DNA from: Caldilineaceae bacterium
Lineage (GTDB): Bacteria > Chloroflexota > Anaerolineae > Caldilineales > Caldilineaceae
NCBI GenBank assembly: GCA_022827195.1
Contig: JAJDTL010000029.1
Coordinates: forward strand, 38,283-102,282
Length of the DNA stretch: 64,000 nucleotides
Direction: 5' to 3'
Under the pieces are notes generated by a model. The model was not told the DNA's origin. It did no database searches and saw nothing but the letters and a program-made list of their open reading frames with translations. Each line of letters begins with the position of its first letter. Position 1 is the first letter of the stretch. This document shows, one piece after another, positions 33,019 to 41,894 of this stretch. The position numbers and the translations under genes were made by a program.

Positions 33019-33359
33019 AAGATGTATTTTCGGGTTCGACTCGGACGGATGACGTCGCGGCAGCGGCCGGCCCGCGACCCTACTGCGATACACGGTGCGG
33101 CTGACGTACCAGCCTGAGCGCGTTCGTCATGATGTGAAATATATAATATTTTTTAATGAGGGAAACCGCGAAGACGCGCCCGAGTGCATCAAACTTTTTC
33201 GCAGGAGTGTACTGGAATTGAGGTCAGCTGGAAGTGAAGTTTGGGATCACAGTCGGAAAGGGGACGTGGGACTCCGGACCGTCGTGCATCGTTGGGCCGT
33301 GTGCGGGAGGGGGCCAGCGCGCTGGGCAAGTGGTTGCGCGTGGCAGTTCACCGTAGGGC

Positions 33360-33385
33360 GGGATGCAGGTCGCGGCCTGCATCCC
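33360..33385. repeat. Perfect palindrome GGGATGCAGG-N6-CCTGCATCCC
   Basis: Ten-base arms pair perfectly around TCGCGG, 26 bases beyond the stop codon of the minus-strand OB-fold gene. No T-run follows. The shape resembles the palindrome at 1556-1576. Confidence 0.55.
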
Positions 33386-33411
33386 GGTGCCTCAGACGAA
33401 CTCTATGCGGT

Positions 33412-33816
33412 TCAGTCGGCGGCTGCGTAGGCGGGGCGAAACTTGTAACCGTAGACGATTTCGCCGCTGTCGCCCTCTTCTCGCAGTTTGCGCGTCACCA
33501 TCTCGACAGGCATGCCGATCTCGACATCATCTTCAGTGACATCGGTCAGCTGCGCGGTCACCATCGGCCCTTCCTCCAACTGGACGAGAGCCACGGTGTA
33601 GGGCCGCTGCGCCTGAAAGCCCTCCGGCACGTTGAACATCTTCGTGAAACTGTAGACTTCGCCGCGTCCGCTCATCGTGTGAAGCGGGCCGGCGGCTTCG
33701 CTGCAATGGGGGCAGACATCGCGCGGGGGAAAGATGGCCTGGTGGCAGTCCGGGCAGATCTCGCCCTGCAGACTATATCTTTGCTGTCGCGTGCGCCAAA
33801 GGCTGGCTATGCTCAT
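33412..33816 (-). CDS. Zn-ribbon/OB-fold protein (DUF35 family), thiolase partner
   Basis: The start at 33816 is supported by GAGGAA five bases upstream. The 134-residue protein has a rubredoxin-like zinc ribbon with Cys21/Cys24 (CPDC) and Cys35/Cys38 (CPHC), followed by an OB fold (about 50-125) with a GEVYSFTKMF strand and PYTVALVQLEEGPMV. DUF35 proteins bind acyl-CoA and form complexes with SCP-2-type thiolases or HMG-CoA synthases, helping channel acyl-CoA. The thiolase gene lies directly upstream on the same strand, exactly the expected pairing. Confidence 0.85.
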   Translation of the reverse strand: MSIASLWRTRQQRYSLQGEICPDCHQAIFPPRDVCPHCSEAAGPLHTMSGRGEVYSFTKMFNVPEGFQAQRPYTVALVQLEEGPMVTAQLTDVTEDDVEIGMPVEMVTRKLREEGDSGEIVYGYKFRPAYAAAD

Positions 33817-33970
33817 GAATTCCTCACTGGCTGGCATTTGTCATGTTTGCTGTGCTGTCCCAATCGTACGCATATTGACCTCTCAAACTCTACCTACCGG
33901 AGGGCGTAACGCTGCGCTGATAGCTTTTGGCAGACGTTTCGGGCCCGTTCTCCGGCCGCAACCCGGCCAC

Positions 33971-35134
33971 TCAACCGCCCAGAATGTGCGTGACGATGGT
34001 TGCGCCGCTGCCGCCGATGTTTTGTGTCATGCCGATCGTGGCGTTCGGGATCTGGGCCGGCCCAGCCTCGCCTCGCAGCTGTTGAACGGCCTCAACGACC
34101 TGGTATACGCCGGTAGCGCCGACCGGATGGCCCCGGCTTTTGAGGCCGCCCAGCGTGCAGAGGGGAATGCGTCCGTCGGGGCTGATCGCCTCGTCCGCGG
34201 CCAGATGCCAGCCCTCGCCGCGCCGCGCATAGCCGGTCGCCTCGAGGCTGAGCGCGCTCATGATTGTGAAGGCGTCGTGGAGCTCAAAGAAGTCGACGTC
34301 GGCCGGCGTCACCCCGCTCTGCACGTAGGCCTGCTGGCTGCTGACATAGGCGGCTTCGAGAAAGAGAGGGTCTTTGCGATCGTGCAGCGCGATCGTATCG
34401 TTGGCGCTGGCGCTGGCCAGGATCTCTACCTTGCCGGGATGGTGGCCGGTCGTGTATTGCTGCGCCTGCTCGGTCGGCGCCAGCACGACTGCGGCCGCGC
34501 CGTCACAGACGGGGCTGCTGTCCATCATATTGATGGGTGAGGCGATCATGGGCGCCTGCAGATAGGTCTCCAGCGAGATCGGCTTTTGGAACATCGCATT
34601 GGCGTTGTGGGCGCCGTTGCGATGGGCATTGATGCTGAAACCGGCGAAGGCGTCGATCGGCGCGTCGAACTCGTACATGTAGCGCCGCATTATCAGTGCG
34701 TTGAGGCCGACAAAGGTGACACCGTGGGCCGCTTCGTATTCGGCGTCGGCGGCCGTGGCGAGTCCGGCGGTCGTGCTGCCGCCGGTCGAGTCGGTCATCT
34801 TCTCCACGCCGCAGACGACCACGCGATCGTGCATGCCGCTGGCCACCGCCATATGGCCGACGCGCAGCGCGGACGCGCCGCTTGCGCAGGCCGACTCGAT
34901 CTTGGCCGCTTCGACATTGCGCAGCCCGCTGAAATCCGCAATCAGGGTTGCCAGGTGCTCCTGGCTCAGCAGGGTACCGCTCAGCATATTGCCGACGAAG
35001 AGCGCGTCAACCTGCTCGGTTCCGGCCTCCTCCAGCGCGGCTGCAATCGCGTGATGGGCAATGTGCCGTACCGACAAGTCCCAGTGTTCCCCGACAGGCA
35101 TCTGCCCGATACCGATTATTGATACATTTCGCAT
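33971..35134 (-). CDS. SCP-2-type thiolase / acetyl-CoA acetyltransferase-like protein
   Basis: The 387-residue protein (start 35134) has the thiolase fold: nucleophile Cys83 in ESACASGASAL, the histidine of FFELHDAFTIM near 290 and the GGLKSRGHPVGATG histidine near 335. The last motif reads QNIGG where classic thiolases have a CxG cysteine, as in the SCP-x branch that works with DUF35 partners. It would carry out condensation or thiolysis of acyl-CoA in fatty-acid or isoprenoid-type metabolism. The DUF35 gene follows after 154 bases. The exact substrate is unknown. Confidence 0.85.
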   Translation of the reverse strand: MRNVSIIGIGQMPVGEHWDLSVRHIAHHAIAAALEEAGTEQVDALFVGNMLSGTLLSQEHLATLIADFSGLRNVEAAKIESACASGASALRVGHMAVASGMHDRVVVCGVEKMTDSTGGSTTAGLATAADAEYEAAHGVTFVGLNALIMRRYMYEFDAPIDAFAGFSINAHRNGAHNANAMFQKPISLETYLQAPMIASPINMMDSSPVCDGAAAVVLAPTEQAQQYTTGHHPGKVEILASASANDTIALHDRKDPLFLEAAYVSSQQAYVQSGVTPADVDFFELHDAFTIMSALSLEATGYARRGEGWHLAADEAISPDGRIPLCTLGGLKSRGHPVGATGVYQVVEAVQQLRGEAGPAQIPNATIGMTQNIGGSGATIVTHILGG

Positions 35135-35395
35135 GATTCGATTCCCGTTGGAGGAGCTCGTCGTGCCGGAAGCCCCACTTCTGTCTGTATCATCGTCCAA
35201 ACGGTGCGCCATTTGCTACCGCCCCGCGCCTCCATCCTGTCAAAACCTATCGCGCGCGCAAGAATTGCGCGGCAGGTGCGATGCACTGCGACGGGTCCGC
35301 CTGAAGGGTAGCTGAATTGGGATGAATGGGTCCGCTGACCGTCAGGGCGGCGGAGCTGGTGCCAGATCTGTCAACAGGGTGGTGACAGGCGCAGC

Positions 35396-36730
35396 TCAGC
35401 CGTCAAGCTGGACGCCGATGATCCGCCACTGGTCGGTGGTGCGGTTGCTCAGGTCCGAGGGGACGTGCTCCAGCGTGAACGCGTAGAGCCGGCTTTCCCA
35501 CTGGCTGCCTGATTGGTAGACGATCGACGCCCAGACGGTGGTGGTGATCATGCGCGAGGTGTCGGCCTGTCCGGCGAAGGTCTCGATTGAAGCCATGTAC
35601 TGCAACGAATCGACCCAGGCGAAATCTCCCAGCGTGGCGGGGACCGTTTGGCGCGCCTCTACGGTCAGGAGCTGTTCGTCCCGCTGGGGCTGCAGCAGAT
35701 AGGACAGCACCACCCCCTCCGGGTAAAAAGGCGCCTGGGGAATGCCGTAGCAGAAGACCAGCTTGCGCGCGCCTTCCTGATAGTAGACGGCGGCGCGGTA
35801 AGCGCCCGCGCTGGTGAAATCGGGGTCCAGCCGGCGATAGAAGCGGGACTCCTTGCAAAGTATACTGCGGTCATACAGGGGGTAGCGGGCGCGCACCGTC
35901 CGGATCGGCGACCGGTCTGCCGCCCCGTCCCACTCTTCTATGTGCAGGCCGCCGGGCGCGGAGATTTGCGTGCTGCCGTAGCCTTCGCTGAGTGTGCTCC
36001 ACCAGAAGACACTGATAAAGGTTGGGCCGCCGATCGGGCTGTTGCCGCCGAAGACGATCAGCTCGTCGTGCGGGGGCAGATCGCTGGGCGGATCGCCTGA
36101 CAAGGTCGGCATCTGCTCGGCCAGGACTTGGAAGTAGCGATTTTCGGTTTCGCTGTCCTCCTCGCGCTTGACCACGATCCAGTCGGGCCTGCCGCTTTGG
36201 CGCGGCGGCGCGACAAAACCATAGCCCGCCCCTTGCCAGTAGTTGGGCAAGAGCGCGTAGGGTTGAAGCCAGGGGGCCGGTGGTCTCGCGCTTTCTTCAG
36301 AGTCTTCCGGCATCCCGATCGGCGTCTGCGGATCGTAGATCACGGCACCGATCGGCCCGCCGATGTTCTCGCCGTCCGCGGTCGTGCTGGCGTCGTAGCG
36401 ATAGAAGAGAAGATACTCCTCCTCCGCGTCGGCGTCGATGTTAATCGACTCCCAGTTGGAGACGGCCTGCCATTCTTCGGGCAGGATCCTGCGCAAATCG
36501 ATTATCAGCTCCTCGGTGGGCTCGACTGGCTGGCAGGCAGCGAGCAGGATCGCCGCGGTGAGCAGGCAGACCGCGCGCGCGCGGGACGAAATAACTTGGA
36601 GGCGATGGCCGGGCAGCCTGCCGGCAATTGCGCCGCGCTCTGCACTGCTCGCCAGGAAGGGTCTGTTGAAGGACGGGCGGGCCGCCTGCGTCTGCCTCTC
36701 GCGGGCGCGGTCCTGGTGTTGAGTTTTCAT
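35396..36730 (-). CDS. Lipoprotein of unknown function
   Basis: The 444-residue product starts four bases after the folC stop codon. The only initiation codon seen gives a basic 50-residue N-terminus before a hydrophobic stretch ending in the lipobox LAAC with Cys66, so it is a probable lipoprotein; the long pre-sequence is odd and may mean the start is misplaced. The mature part is beta-rich with many Trp and Tyr residues and no domain I can name. Segments such as DADAEEEYLLFYRYD resemble FG-GAP-like or integrin-type sensor proteins only loosely. Confidence 0.65.
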   Translation of the reverse strand: MKTQHQDRARERQTQAARPSFNRPFLASSAERGAIAGRLPGHRLQVISSRARAVCLLTAAILLAACQPVEPTEELIIDLRRILPEEWQAVSNWESINIDADAEEEYLLFYRYDASTTADGENIGGPIGAVIYDPQTPIGMPEDSEESARPPAPWLQPYALLPNYWQGAGYGFVAPPRQSGRPDWIVVKREEDSETENRYFQVLAEQMPTLSGDPPSDLPPHDELIVFGGNSPIGGPTFISVFWWSTLSEGYGSTQISAPGGLHIEEWDGAADRSPIRTVRARYPLYDRSILCKESRFYRRLDPDFTSAGAYRAAVYYQEGARKLVFCYGIPQAPFYPEGVVLSYLLQPQRDEQLLTVEARQTVPATLGDFAWVDSLQYMASIETFAGQADTSRMITTTVWASIVYQSGSQWESRLYAFTLEHVPSDLSNRTTDQWRIIGVQLDG

Positions 36731-36733
36731 CGG

Positions 36734-38122
36734 TCAGATCATGCCGTAGGCCGGGGGCAGGGGCGCGAGCTGGGGATCCGTGTTCGCCTCGTGAATCCAA
36801 TCATCTGCCGCGAAGAGGCCGGGATGCAGTTCGTGCCAAGTCTCGCGCAATTCGGCGGCGACAAAGACCGAACCTGTACCAACCAGGTAGCCGTCGGGCG
36901 AGGTGATGCGCGTCGCGGCTTCGAGTCCTGCCCTCATCGACGGCGCCGCGATCACCGCACTGTCATCTTTGGATGGAAGAGCGTCGATCGCCGAGCGCAA
37001 CTCGGGTACCGGCAGCGCCTTGGGATGCCTGCTCTGTACGAGGACGATGCGTGGCGACGCGGCAACCGCCCGCTTCAGCATGGGCGCGATGTCCTTGTCG
37101 CGGTTGACCCCGAAGATAAAGGTGAAGGGCCGCCCAGGGTGGATTTGGGCCAGCGTCGAGAGCAGAATCTCAAGGCTGTCGACGTTGTGGGCACAGTCTA
37201 CCACCAGGGGCAGGCTCTCGGTCTCCGGTTGCTGCAGCCATTCGATGCGGCAGGGCCACCTGGTGTTGGACAGCCCGCGATCGACGAGCCGGTCATCCCA
37301 GCGTGTCAGACCTTGCCGGTGGAGCTCACGGACCATGGCAAAGGCGATGCCGGCATTGATTTGCTGGTGTTCGCCTACCAAGGGCAGCGGCGCCCGCCGG
37401 CAGCGGGTCACCTCGGTGAGCGGCGCGTCCATCTCGCCGGCAACCCGGCGCAAAACATCTCTCGCCCTCTCTTTCTGGGGCGCGCTGAAGACTGGTCTCT
37501 CTCGCTTGATGATGCCGGCCTTTTCCGCTGCGATCTCTTCCAGCGTATCGCCGAGCATGTGCATGTGGTCCATACTTACATGGGTGATCCCGCAGACCGC
37601 CGGCTGCACGACGTTGGTGCTGTCCAAGCGCCCGCCGACGCCCACTTCCACCACGGCCCAATCGACCCCGGCCTCGGCGAAACAGAGAAAGGCGATGACG
37701 GTGATGCGGCCAAAGACGGTCAGATCAGGGACCGTTTCGAGGTGGGGCAGGGCGCGCTCGATCAGCCCGGCGCACGTTTCCTGGCTGATCAACTTGCCGT
37801 CAACGCGGATACGTTCGCGGAAACTGTGCAGATGGGGGCTGGTGAAGAGCCCGGTGCGGTAACCCAGATGGCGGAGAATCGATTCGGTGTAGGCGCTGGT
37901 GCTGCCCTTGCCCTTCGTGCCGGTTACATGGACCGTGCGAAAGCGCTCCTGTGGGTTGCCCAACGCGGCCAGGACAGTGCGCATGCGTTCCAGGCGTCCT
38001 TCCGGGTCGTTGGACCGGGGGGCGCGTCCGTCAAATCTGGCATCGTGAAAGAGAATGCCGATGGCTTCTTCGTATGTAAGCGGCTTGGTTGGGACGAGTC
38101 CTGGCGCCGGTCGGATCGACAC
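36734..38122 (-). CDS. folC: Folylpolyglutamate synthase / dihydrofolate synthase
   Basis: Adds glutamate to folates (and to dihydropteroate in bifunctional members) using ATP. The GTG at 38122 is preferred since AAGGAG lies six bases upstream; the open frame extends to 38263. The 462-residue Mur-ligase-type enzyme has P-loop VTGTKGKGST, the omega-loop TSPHLHSFRERI, a VVEVGVGGRLDSTN metal motif and the Mur-ligase THVSMDHM, then a C-terminal domain with VVDCAHN and FGVNRDKD. It is followed at four bases by the lipoprotein gene. The product call is secure; whether it is bifunctional is not. Confidence 0.9.
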   Translation of the reverse strand: MSIRPAPGLVPTKPLTYEEAIGILFHDARFDGRAPRSNDPEGRLERMRTVLAALGNPQERFRTVHVTGTKGKGSTSAYTESILRHLGYRTGLFTSPHLHSFRERIRVDGKLISQETCAGLIERALPHLETVPDLTVFGRITVIAFLCFAEAGVDWAVVEVGVGGRLDSTNVVQPAVCGITHVSMDHMHMLGDTLEEIAAEKAGIIKRERPVFSAPQKERARDVLRRVAGEMDAPLTEVTRCRRAPLPLVGEHQQINAGIAFAMVRELHRQGLTRWDDRLVDRGLSNTRWPCRIEWLQQPETESLPLVVDCAHNVDSLEILLSTLAQIHPGRPFTFIFGVNRDKDIAPMLKRAVAASPRIVLVQSRHPKALPVPELRSAIDALPSKDDSAVIAAPSMRAGLEAATRITSPDGYLVGTGSVFVAAELRETWHELHPGLFAADDWIHEANTDPQLAPLPPAYGMI

Positions 38123-38274
38123 GGACACTCCTTCATCTGACGGTCGCACGGTTACAGATTGATTGTAAACTTTGTACTGAGTGCGTGCAAACAACCCCGT
38201 ATTGATTCGGTCCCGGTTGCGCCTATCTCCGCCGTCAACGGTTGCCAGGCGCAGGGTCATCATTGCTGCCGGAA

Positions 38275-38306
38275 TTGTCAGCGATAGTTAGCGGATATGG
38301 TAAAAT
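38275..38306 (+). promoter_or_regulatory. Possible promoter of the gap-pgk-tpiA operon
   Basis: TTGTCA at 38275 and an extended -10 (TGGTAAAAT) ending at 38306 lie about 44 bases before the gap start codon. The 20-base spacer is long, so the -10 with its TG extension carries most of the evidence. Confidence 0.35.
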
Positions 38307-38349
38307 GCGCACATCAGTCACCGTCTACCACTGTGGAGGACAGGCCCGT

Positions 38350-39360
38350 ATGACCACACGGATCGGCATCAATGGCTTTGGCCGCATCGGCCGCCAGGTA
38401 ACAAAGGCGCTGTTTGAGCACCATAAGGATAGCTTTGACCTCGTCGCCGTCAACGATCTGGGTGACGTGCAGACCATGGCCCACCTTTTCAAATACGATA
38501 CCAACTACGGCGTTTTTGATGGCGCAGTCGAGATTGTCGATGGAGACCTTTCGATCAACGGAGACCGGCTCAAGGTTCTCAGCGAGCGCGATCCCAGCAA
38601 GCTGCCCTGGGCGGATATGGGCGTTGACATCGTGGTTGAGAGCACAGGCATCTTCCGCGATCGCGAGACGGCCGCACTGCACATCGCAGCCGGCGCCAAA
38701 AAGGTGATCATCAGCGCGCCGGCCAAAGGTGAGGACATCACCATCTGCATGGGCGTCAACGACGAGAAGTACAACCCCGACAGCCATCACGTCATCAGCA
38801 ACGCCAGCTGTACGACCAACTGCCTGGCGCCGGCGGCCAAAGTCGTCAACGACACGGTCGGTATCGAACAGGGTCTGATGACGACGGTGCATGCCTACAC
38901 CACCGACCAACGCATTCTCGATCTTGTCCATGAAGACCTGCGCCGTGCGAGGGCTGCGGGCATGAATATCATCCCAACCTCGACCGGCGCGGCCAAGGCG
39001 GTGGCGTTGGTGGTGCCGGAGCTGGACGGCAAGTTCGACGGCATGGCCATGCGCGTCCCGACTTCGACCGTCAGCGTCGTCGATTTTGTCGCCAAGGTGA
39101 GCAAACCGGCCAGCACCGACGAGCTGCTGGAGGCCTTTGCCGCGGCTGCGGCCGGGCCGATGACCGGCATCCTCGATGTCAGCTACGAGCCGCTGGTCAG
39201 CTCGGACTTCCTGGGCAATCCCCACAGCAGTGTAATCGACGCCGAATTCACGGCCTGCTACGGCGACCTGGTCAAGGTCGTCACGTGGTACGACAACGAG
39301 TGGGCCTACAGTGTCCGCGTTTCCGACCTGGCGGCCTTTATCGCCGGCCAGGGCATATAA
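38350..39360 (+). CDS. gap: Type I glyceraldehyde-3-phosphate dehydrogenase
   Basis: Oxidises and phosphorylates glyceraldehyde-3-phosphate to 1,3-bisphosphoglycerate with NAD. The ATG at 38350 follows GGAGGA at ten bases and gives 336 residues, the normal length. The Rossmann start is [10 protein letters not shown], Asp36 marks the NAD-type cofactor site, the nucleophile is Cys154 in SNASCTTN, and HAYTTDQR, then [12 protein letters not shown] and WYDNEWAYS are all standard. First gene of a glycolytic cluster with pgk and tpiA on the same strand. Confidence 0.95.
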   Translation: MTTRIGINGFGRIGRQVTKALFEHHKDSFDLVAVNDLGDVQTMAHLFKYDTNYGVFDGAVEIVDGDLSINGDRLKVLSERDPSKLPWADMGVDIVVESTGIFRDRETAALHIAAGAKKVIISAPAKGEDITICMGVNDEKYNPDSHHVISNASCTTNCLAPAAKVVNDTVGIEQGLMTTVHAYTTDQRILDLVHEDLRRARAAGMNIIPTSTGAAKAVALVVPELDGKFDGMAMRVPTSTVSVVDFVAKVSKPASTDELLEAFAAAAAGPMTGILDVSYEPLVSSDFLGNPHSSVIDAEFTACYGDLVKVVTWYDNEWAYSVRVSDLAAFIAGQGI

Positions 39361-39396
39361 CCCGGACAGCGAACCTCCAGGTTTGGGCGGAGCTCC

Positions 39397-40587
39397 ATGC
39401 GCAAGCGGACGGTCAGGGATATCGACTGGCAGGGAAAGCGCGCGCTTGTCCGCGTCGACTTCAACGTGCCGATCGACGGTGACGGCCGCATTACCGACGA
39501 CGCCCGCGTCCGCGCCTCGTTGCCGACGGTTGAATTCCTGCGCGCGCAAGGGGCGTCGCTGGTGCTGATGAGCCACCTGGGCCGGCCCGAGGGTGCGCCC
39601 GATCCCCGCTACAGCCTGCTGCCCGTCGCACGACGGCTGGAACAGTTGCTCAAGTCAGACGTTCGCTTCCCCGGCGCCATTATCGGGCCGGTGGTGGAAG
39701 AGGCCGCAACCGATCTCGGTCCAGGCGAGCTCATGCTGCTGGAGAACACGCGCTTCGAGGCCGGCGAGACCAGCAATGATCCGGCGCTGAGCGCGGCGCT
39801 TGCCCGCCTGGGCGATCTGTTTGTCAACGACGCATTTGGCAGCGCGCACAGGGCGCACGCCAGCACAACGGGCGCTGCGGGTCATCTGCCTTCCGTAGCC
39901 GGCCTCCTGATGGAGAAGGAGTTGGCCTTCTTGGGCGACGCGCTGGAGTCGCCCTCGCGCCCATTTGTCGCCATTCTGGGCGGCGCAAAGGTCAGCGACA
40001 AGATTGCGGTCATCGAAAATCTGCTGCAGAGGGTGGATGCAATCCTGGTGGGCGGCGGCATGGCCAACACCTTTCTGGCCGCCTGCGGCCAGCGGATGGA
40101 GGCCAGCCTGGTGGAGACCGGCGCGCTCGACACGGCGCGAGCCCTGCTCAGGGCCGGCGACGGCATCATCCAGCTTCCTGTCGACCTGGTGACGGCCGAC
40201 AGATTTGCTGCGGAGGCCGCGCGCTGCACTGTCAGCGTAGAAGATGTGCCGGCTGGATGGATGGCTCTCGACATCGGCGCGGCCACGGTGGCCCACTTCG
40301 CCAACCGTCTGGCCGGCGCCCGCACGGTGTTGTGGAACGGCCCGATGGGCGTCTTCGAGTTGCCGGCCTTCGCGCACGGCACGAACGCCATCGCCGAGAT
40401 GCTGGCAACCCTATCCCACGCCACCACGATCGTCGGAGGCGGCGACTCCGCAGCTGCGGTGCGGCAGGCCGGGCTGGTCGAGCGGATGACCCACGTGAGC
40501 ACCGGCGGCGGGGCGAGCCTTGAATTCCTGGAAGGAAGGGTGCTTCCCGGCGTGGCGGCCCTGGACGACAAGGATGGTGACCCATGA
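39397..40587 (+). CDS. pgk: Phosphoglycerate kinase
   Basis: Transfers the acyl phosphate of 1,3-bisphosphoglycerate to ADP in glycolysis. The 396-residue protein has [17 protein letters not shown] at the N-terminus, SHLGRPEG near 49, [11 protein letters not shown] near 110, [14 protein letters not shown] near 147, the GGAKVSDKI segment near 196 and the C-terminal nucleotide loop [12 protein letters not shown], all typical. GGAG lies just upstream of the ATG. It starts 36 bases after gap, and its stop codon overlaps the start of the next gene as ATGA, implying translational coupling. Confidence 0.95.
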   Translation: MRKRTVRDIDWQGKRALVRVDFNVPIDGDGRITDDARVRASLPTVEFLRAQGASLVLMSHLGRPEGAPDPRYSLLPVARRLEQLLKSDVRFPGAIIGPVVEEAATDLGPGELMLLENTRFEAGETSNDPALSAALARLGDLFVNDAFGSAHRAHASTTGAAGHLPSVAGLLMEKELAFLGDALESPSRPFVAILGGAKVSDKIAVIENLLQRVDAILVGGGMANTFLAACGQRMEASLVETGALDTARALLRAGDGIIQLPVDLVTADRFAAEAARCTVSVEDVPAGWMALDIGAATVAHFANRLAGARTVLWNGPMGVFELPAFAHGTNAIAEMLATLSHATTIVGGGDSAAAVRQAGLVERMTHVSTGGGASLEFLEGRVLPGVAALDDKDGDP

Positions 40588-40985
40588 GCTTCCTCAAAAA
40601 ACTGGCATCGTTCTTTGCCGGCGGCGGAGGCGGAGGCAGTCGCGCCCTGCCGATCTATATCTTCAGCAACCGCTGTCGCGAACCGATCACAGCCGACATC
40701 GATCTGGTCAACAGCCTCAGCCGCGACGAAGAGAACGACAACGAGTACTACACGCGCAAGGTGCTGCAGGGAAGCGGCAAGAACCGCTGCTTCACTCAGG
40801 TCGAGGTCGAGATCTGGTTCGACCGGAACAAGAATGTCTCGCGCTACGAAGTCAGCGGCGGCCGCTGGCTCAGCGAGGAGGAGTACGAAGAGGAGCTGGC
40901 CCGCTTCAACGCGCCGCCGGCGGGGGAAAGTCCGGGGGATGGGGGTTCGCAGTCGGATGGGGATGACCATGCCGAAGAATCCTAG
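40584..40985 (+). CDS. Unknown protein coupled to pgk (133 residues)
   Basis: The ATG overlaps the pgk stop codon as ATGA, a clear sign of a real, co-translated gene. The product is soluble: a short amphipathic start with a glycine run (residues 13-18), a compact region [15 protein letters not shown] with [22 protein letters not shown] (about 22-95) and an acidic, Gly/Ser/Asp-rich tail. I do not recognise a domain. The position between pgk and tpiA, and its length, suggest a lineage-specific accessory protein. No catalytic motif is visible. Confidence 0.7.
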   Translation: MSFLKKLASFFAGGGGGGSRALPIYIFSNRCREPITADIDLVNSLSRDEENDNEYYTRKVLQGSGKNRCFTQVEVEIWFDRNKNVSRYEVSGGRWLSEEEYEEELARFNAPPAGESPGDGGSQSDGDDHAEES

Positions 40986-41069
40986 GCGGACAATGCAGTG
41001 CGGTCAGCCCGTTGCCCGGTCATTCGAGACTGACGCCTGCGGCGCCGCCGCCCAGGGAGAAGACCCGCT

Positions 41070-41837
41070 ATGCGCAAGCCGATGATGGCCGGCAACTGGA
41101 AAATGAACAAGACCGTGCCGGAGGCAGTTGCTCTGGCGCGCCAGATCCACGCGCTCGCCGGCAGTTCCGAAGGCGTAGAGCAGCTGCTGTGCCCGCCTTT
41201 TATCTGTCTGCACGCGCTCAAAGCACTGACTGAGGAGACGTCTTTTTCGCTTGGCGCGCAGAACTGCCACTGGGAAGAGAGCGGCGCCTACACCGGGGAG
41301 ATCAGCCCGGCGATGCTGCGCGGCCTCGCCGACTACGTGATCATCGGGCACAGTGAGCGCCGACAGCTGTTCGGCGAGAGCGACGAGAATGTAAACAGGA
41401 AGGCTCGCGCCGCGCTGGCGCATGAAATTAGGCCGGTTGTCTGCGTCGGCGAAAGCCTCGAGCAGAACGAACGCGGCCAGACCGGCGAGACCATCAACCG
41501 GCAGGTACGCGCCGCGCTGGACGGTTTGAGCGGGGCGCAGGTGCAATCGACGATAATCGCATACGAGCCGATCTGGGCGATCGGCACGGGCCGGGCCGCG
41601 ACCGCTGGAACGGCCGGCGAGATCTGCGGGCAGGTACGCGCCATCCTGCGCGAAATGCACGGTGAGGCCGCCGCCGACGCGGTCCGCATCCTCTACGGCG
41701 GCAGCACCAAGCCGGACAACATCGGCGCCATCATGCGAGAACCGCAGATCGACGGCGCGCTTATAGGCGGCGCGGCGCTGGAGGCCGAGAGTTACGCGGA
41801 GATGGTGAGGATTACCGGCGAACTGTACGGCGCATAG
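41070..41837 (+). CDS. tpiA: Triose-phosphate isomerase
   Basis: Interconverts dihydroxyacetone phosphate and glyceraldehyde-3-phosphate. The 255-residue TIM barrel has the catalytic residues Lys11 (AGNWKMN), His94 (IIGHSERR) and Glu166 ([11 protein letters not shown]) plus the phosphate-binding loop [18 protein letters not shown] lies nine bases upstream of the ATG. It follows the unknown gene after 84 bases. The last codons and stop codon are part of a 15-bp tandem repeat described separately. Confidence 0.95.
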   Translation: MRKPMMAGNWKMNKTVPEAVALARQIHALAGSSEGVEQLLCPPFICLHALKALTEETSFSLGAQNCHWEESGAYTGEISPAMLRGLADYVIIGHSERRQLFGESDENVNRKARAALAHEIRPVVCVGESLEQNERGQTGETINRQVRAALDGLSGAQVQSTIIAYEPIWAIGTGRAATAGTAGEICGQVRAILREMHGEAAADAVRILYGGSTKPDNIGAIMREPQIDGALIGGAALEAESYAEMVRITGELYGA

Positions 41838-41888
41838 ATCGCGCCCGCATAGATCGCGCCCGCACAGCACGCGCCCGCTTAGACCGCC
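41832..41888 (+). repeat. 15-bp tandem repeats covering the tpiA stop codon
   Basis: GCATAGATCGCGCCC occurs twice in tandem, then a diverged copy GCACAGCACGCGCCC and a partial copy beginning GCTTAGACC. The first unit contains the tpiA stop TAG; read in the same frame, TAG recurs in the second and fourth units. The array ends just before the next gene's start at 41895. Confidence 0.75.
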
Positions 41889-41894
41889 TTCCCG

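Larger units (their letters stand above)
32802..33411. other. Intergenic region with tandem 10-mers, AT-rich patch and palindrome
   Basis: About 610 bases with no convincing gene. It contains six 10-bp tandem repeats (32959-33018), a strikingly AT-rich patch near 33138-33163 (ATATATAATATTTTTT) in otherwise GC-rich DNA, and the palindrome at 33360-33385. An ORF at 33095-33430 gives no family resemblance and runs through the palindrome, so it is not called. Confidence 0.5.

Noticed and set aside
33095..33430. A 111-codon plus-strand open frame with an AT-rich segment
   Set aside because: It runs through the palindrome at 33360-33385 and into the minus-strand OB-fold gene, and gives no recognisable protein. 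The AT-rich patch alone is noted in the intergenic entry.
36128..38140. A 670-codon open frame on the plus strand opposite the lipoprotein and folC genes
   Set aside because: It has no recognisable domain and its composition (Arg/Gly/Pro-rich) is that of an antisense frame in GC-rich DNA. folC on the other strand has clear catalytic motifs.
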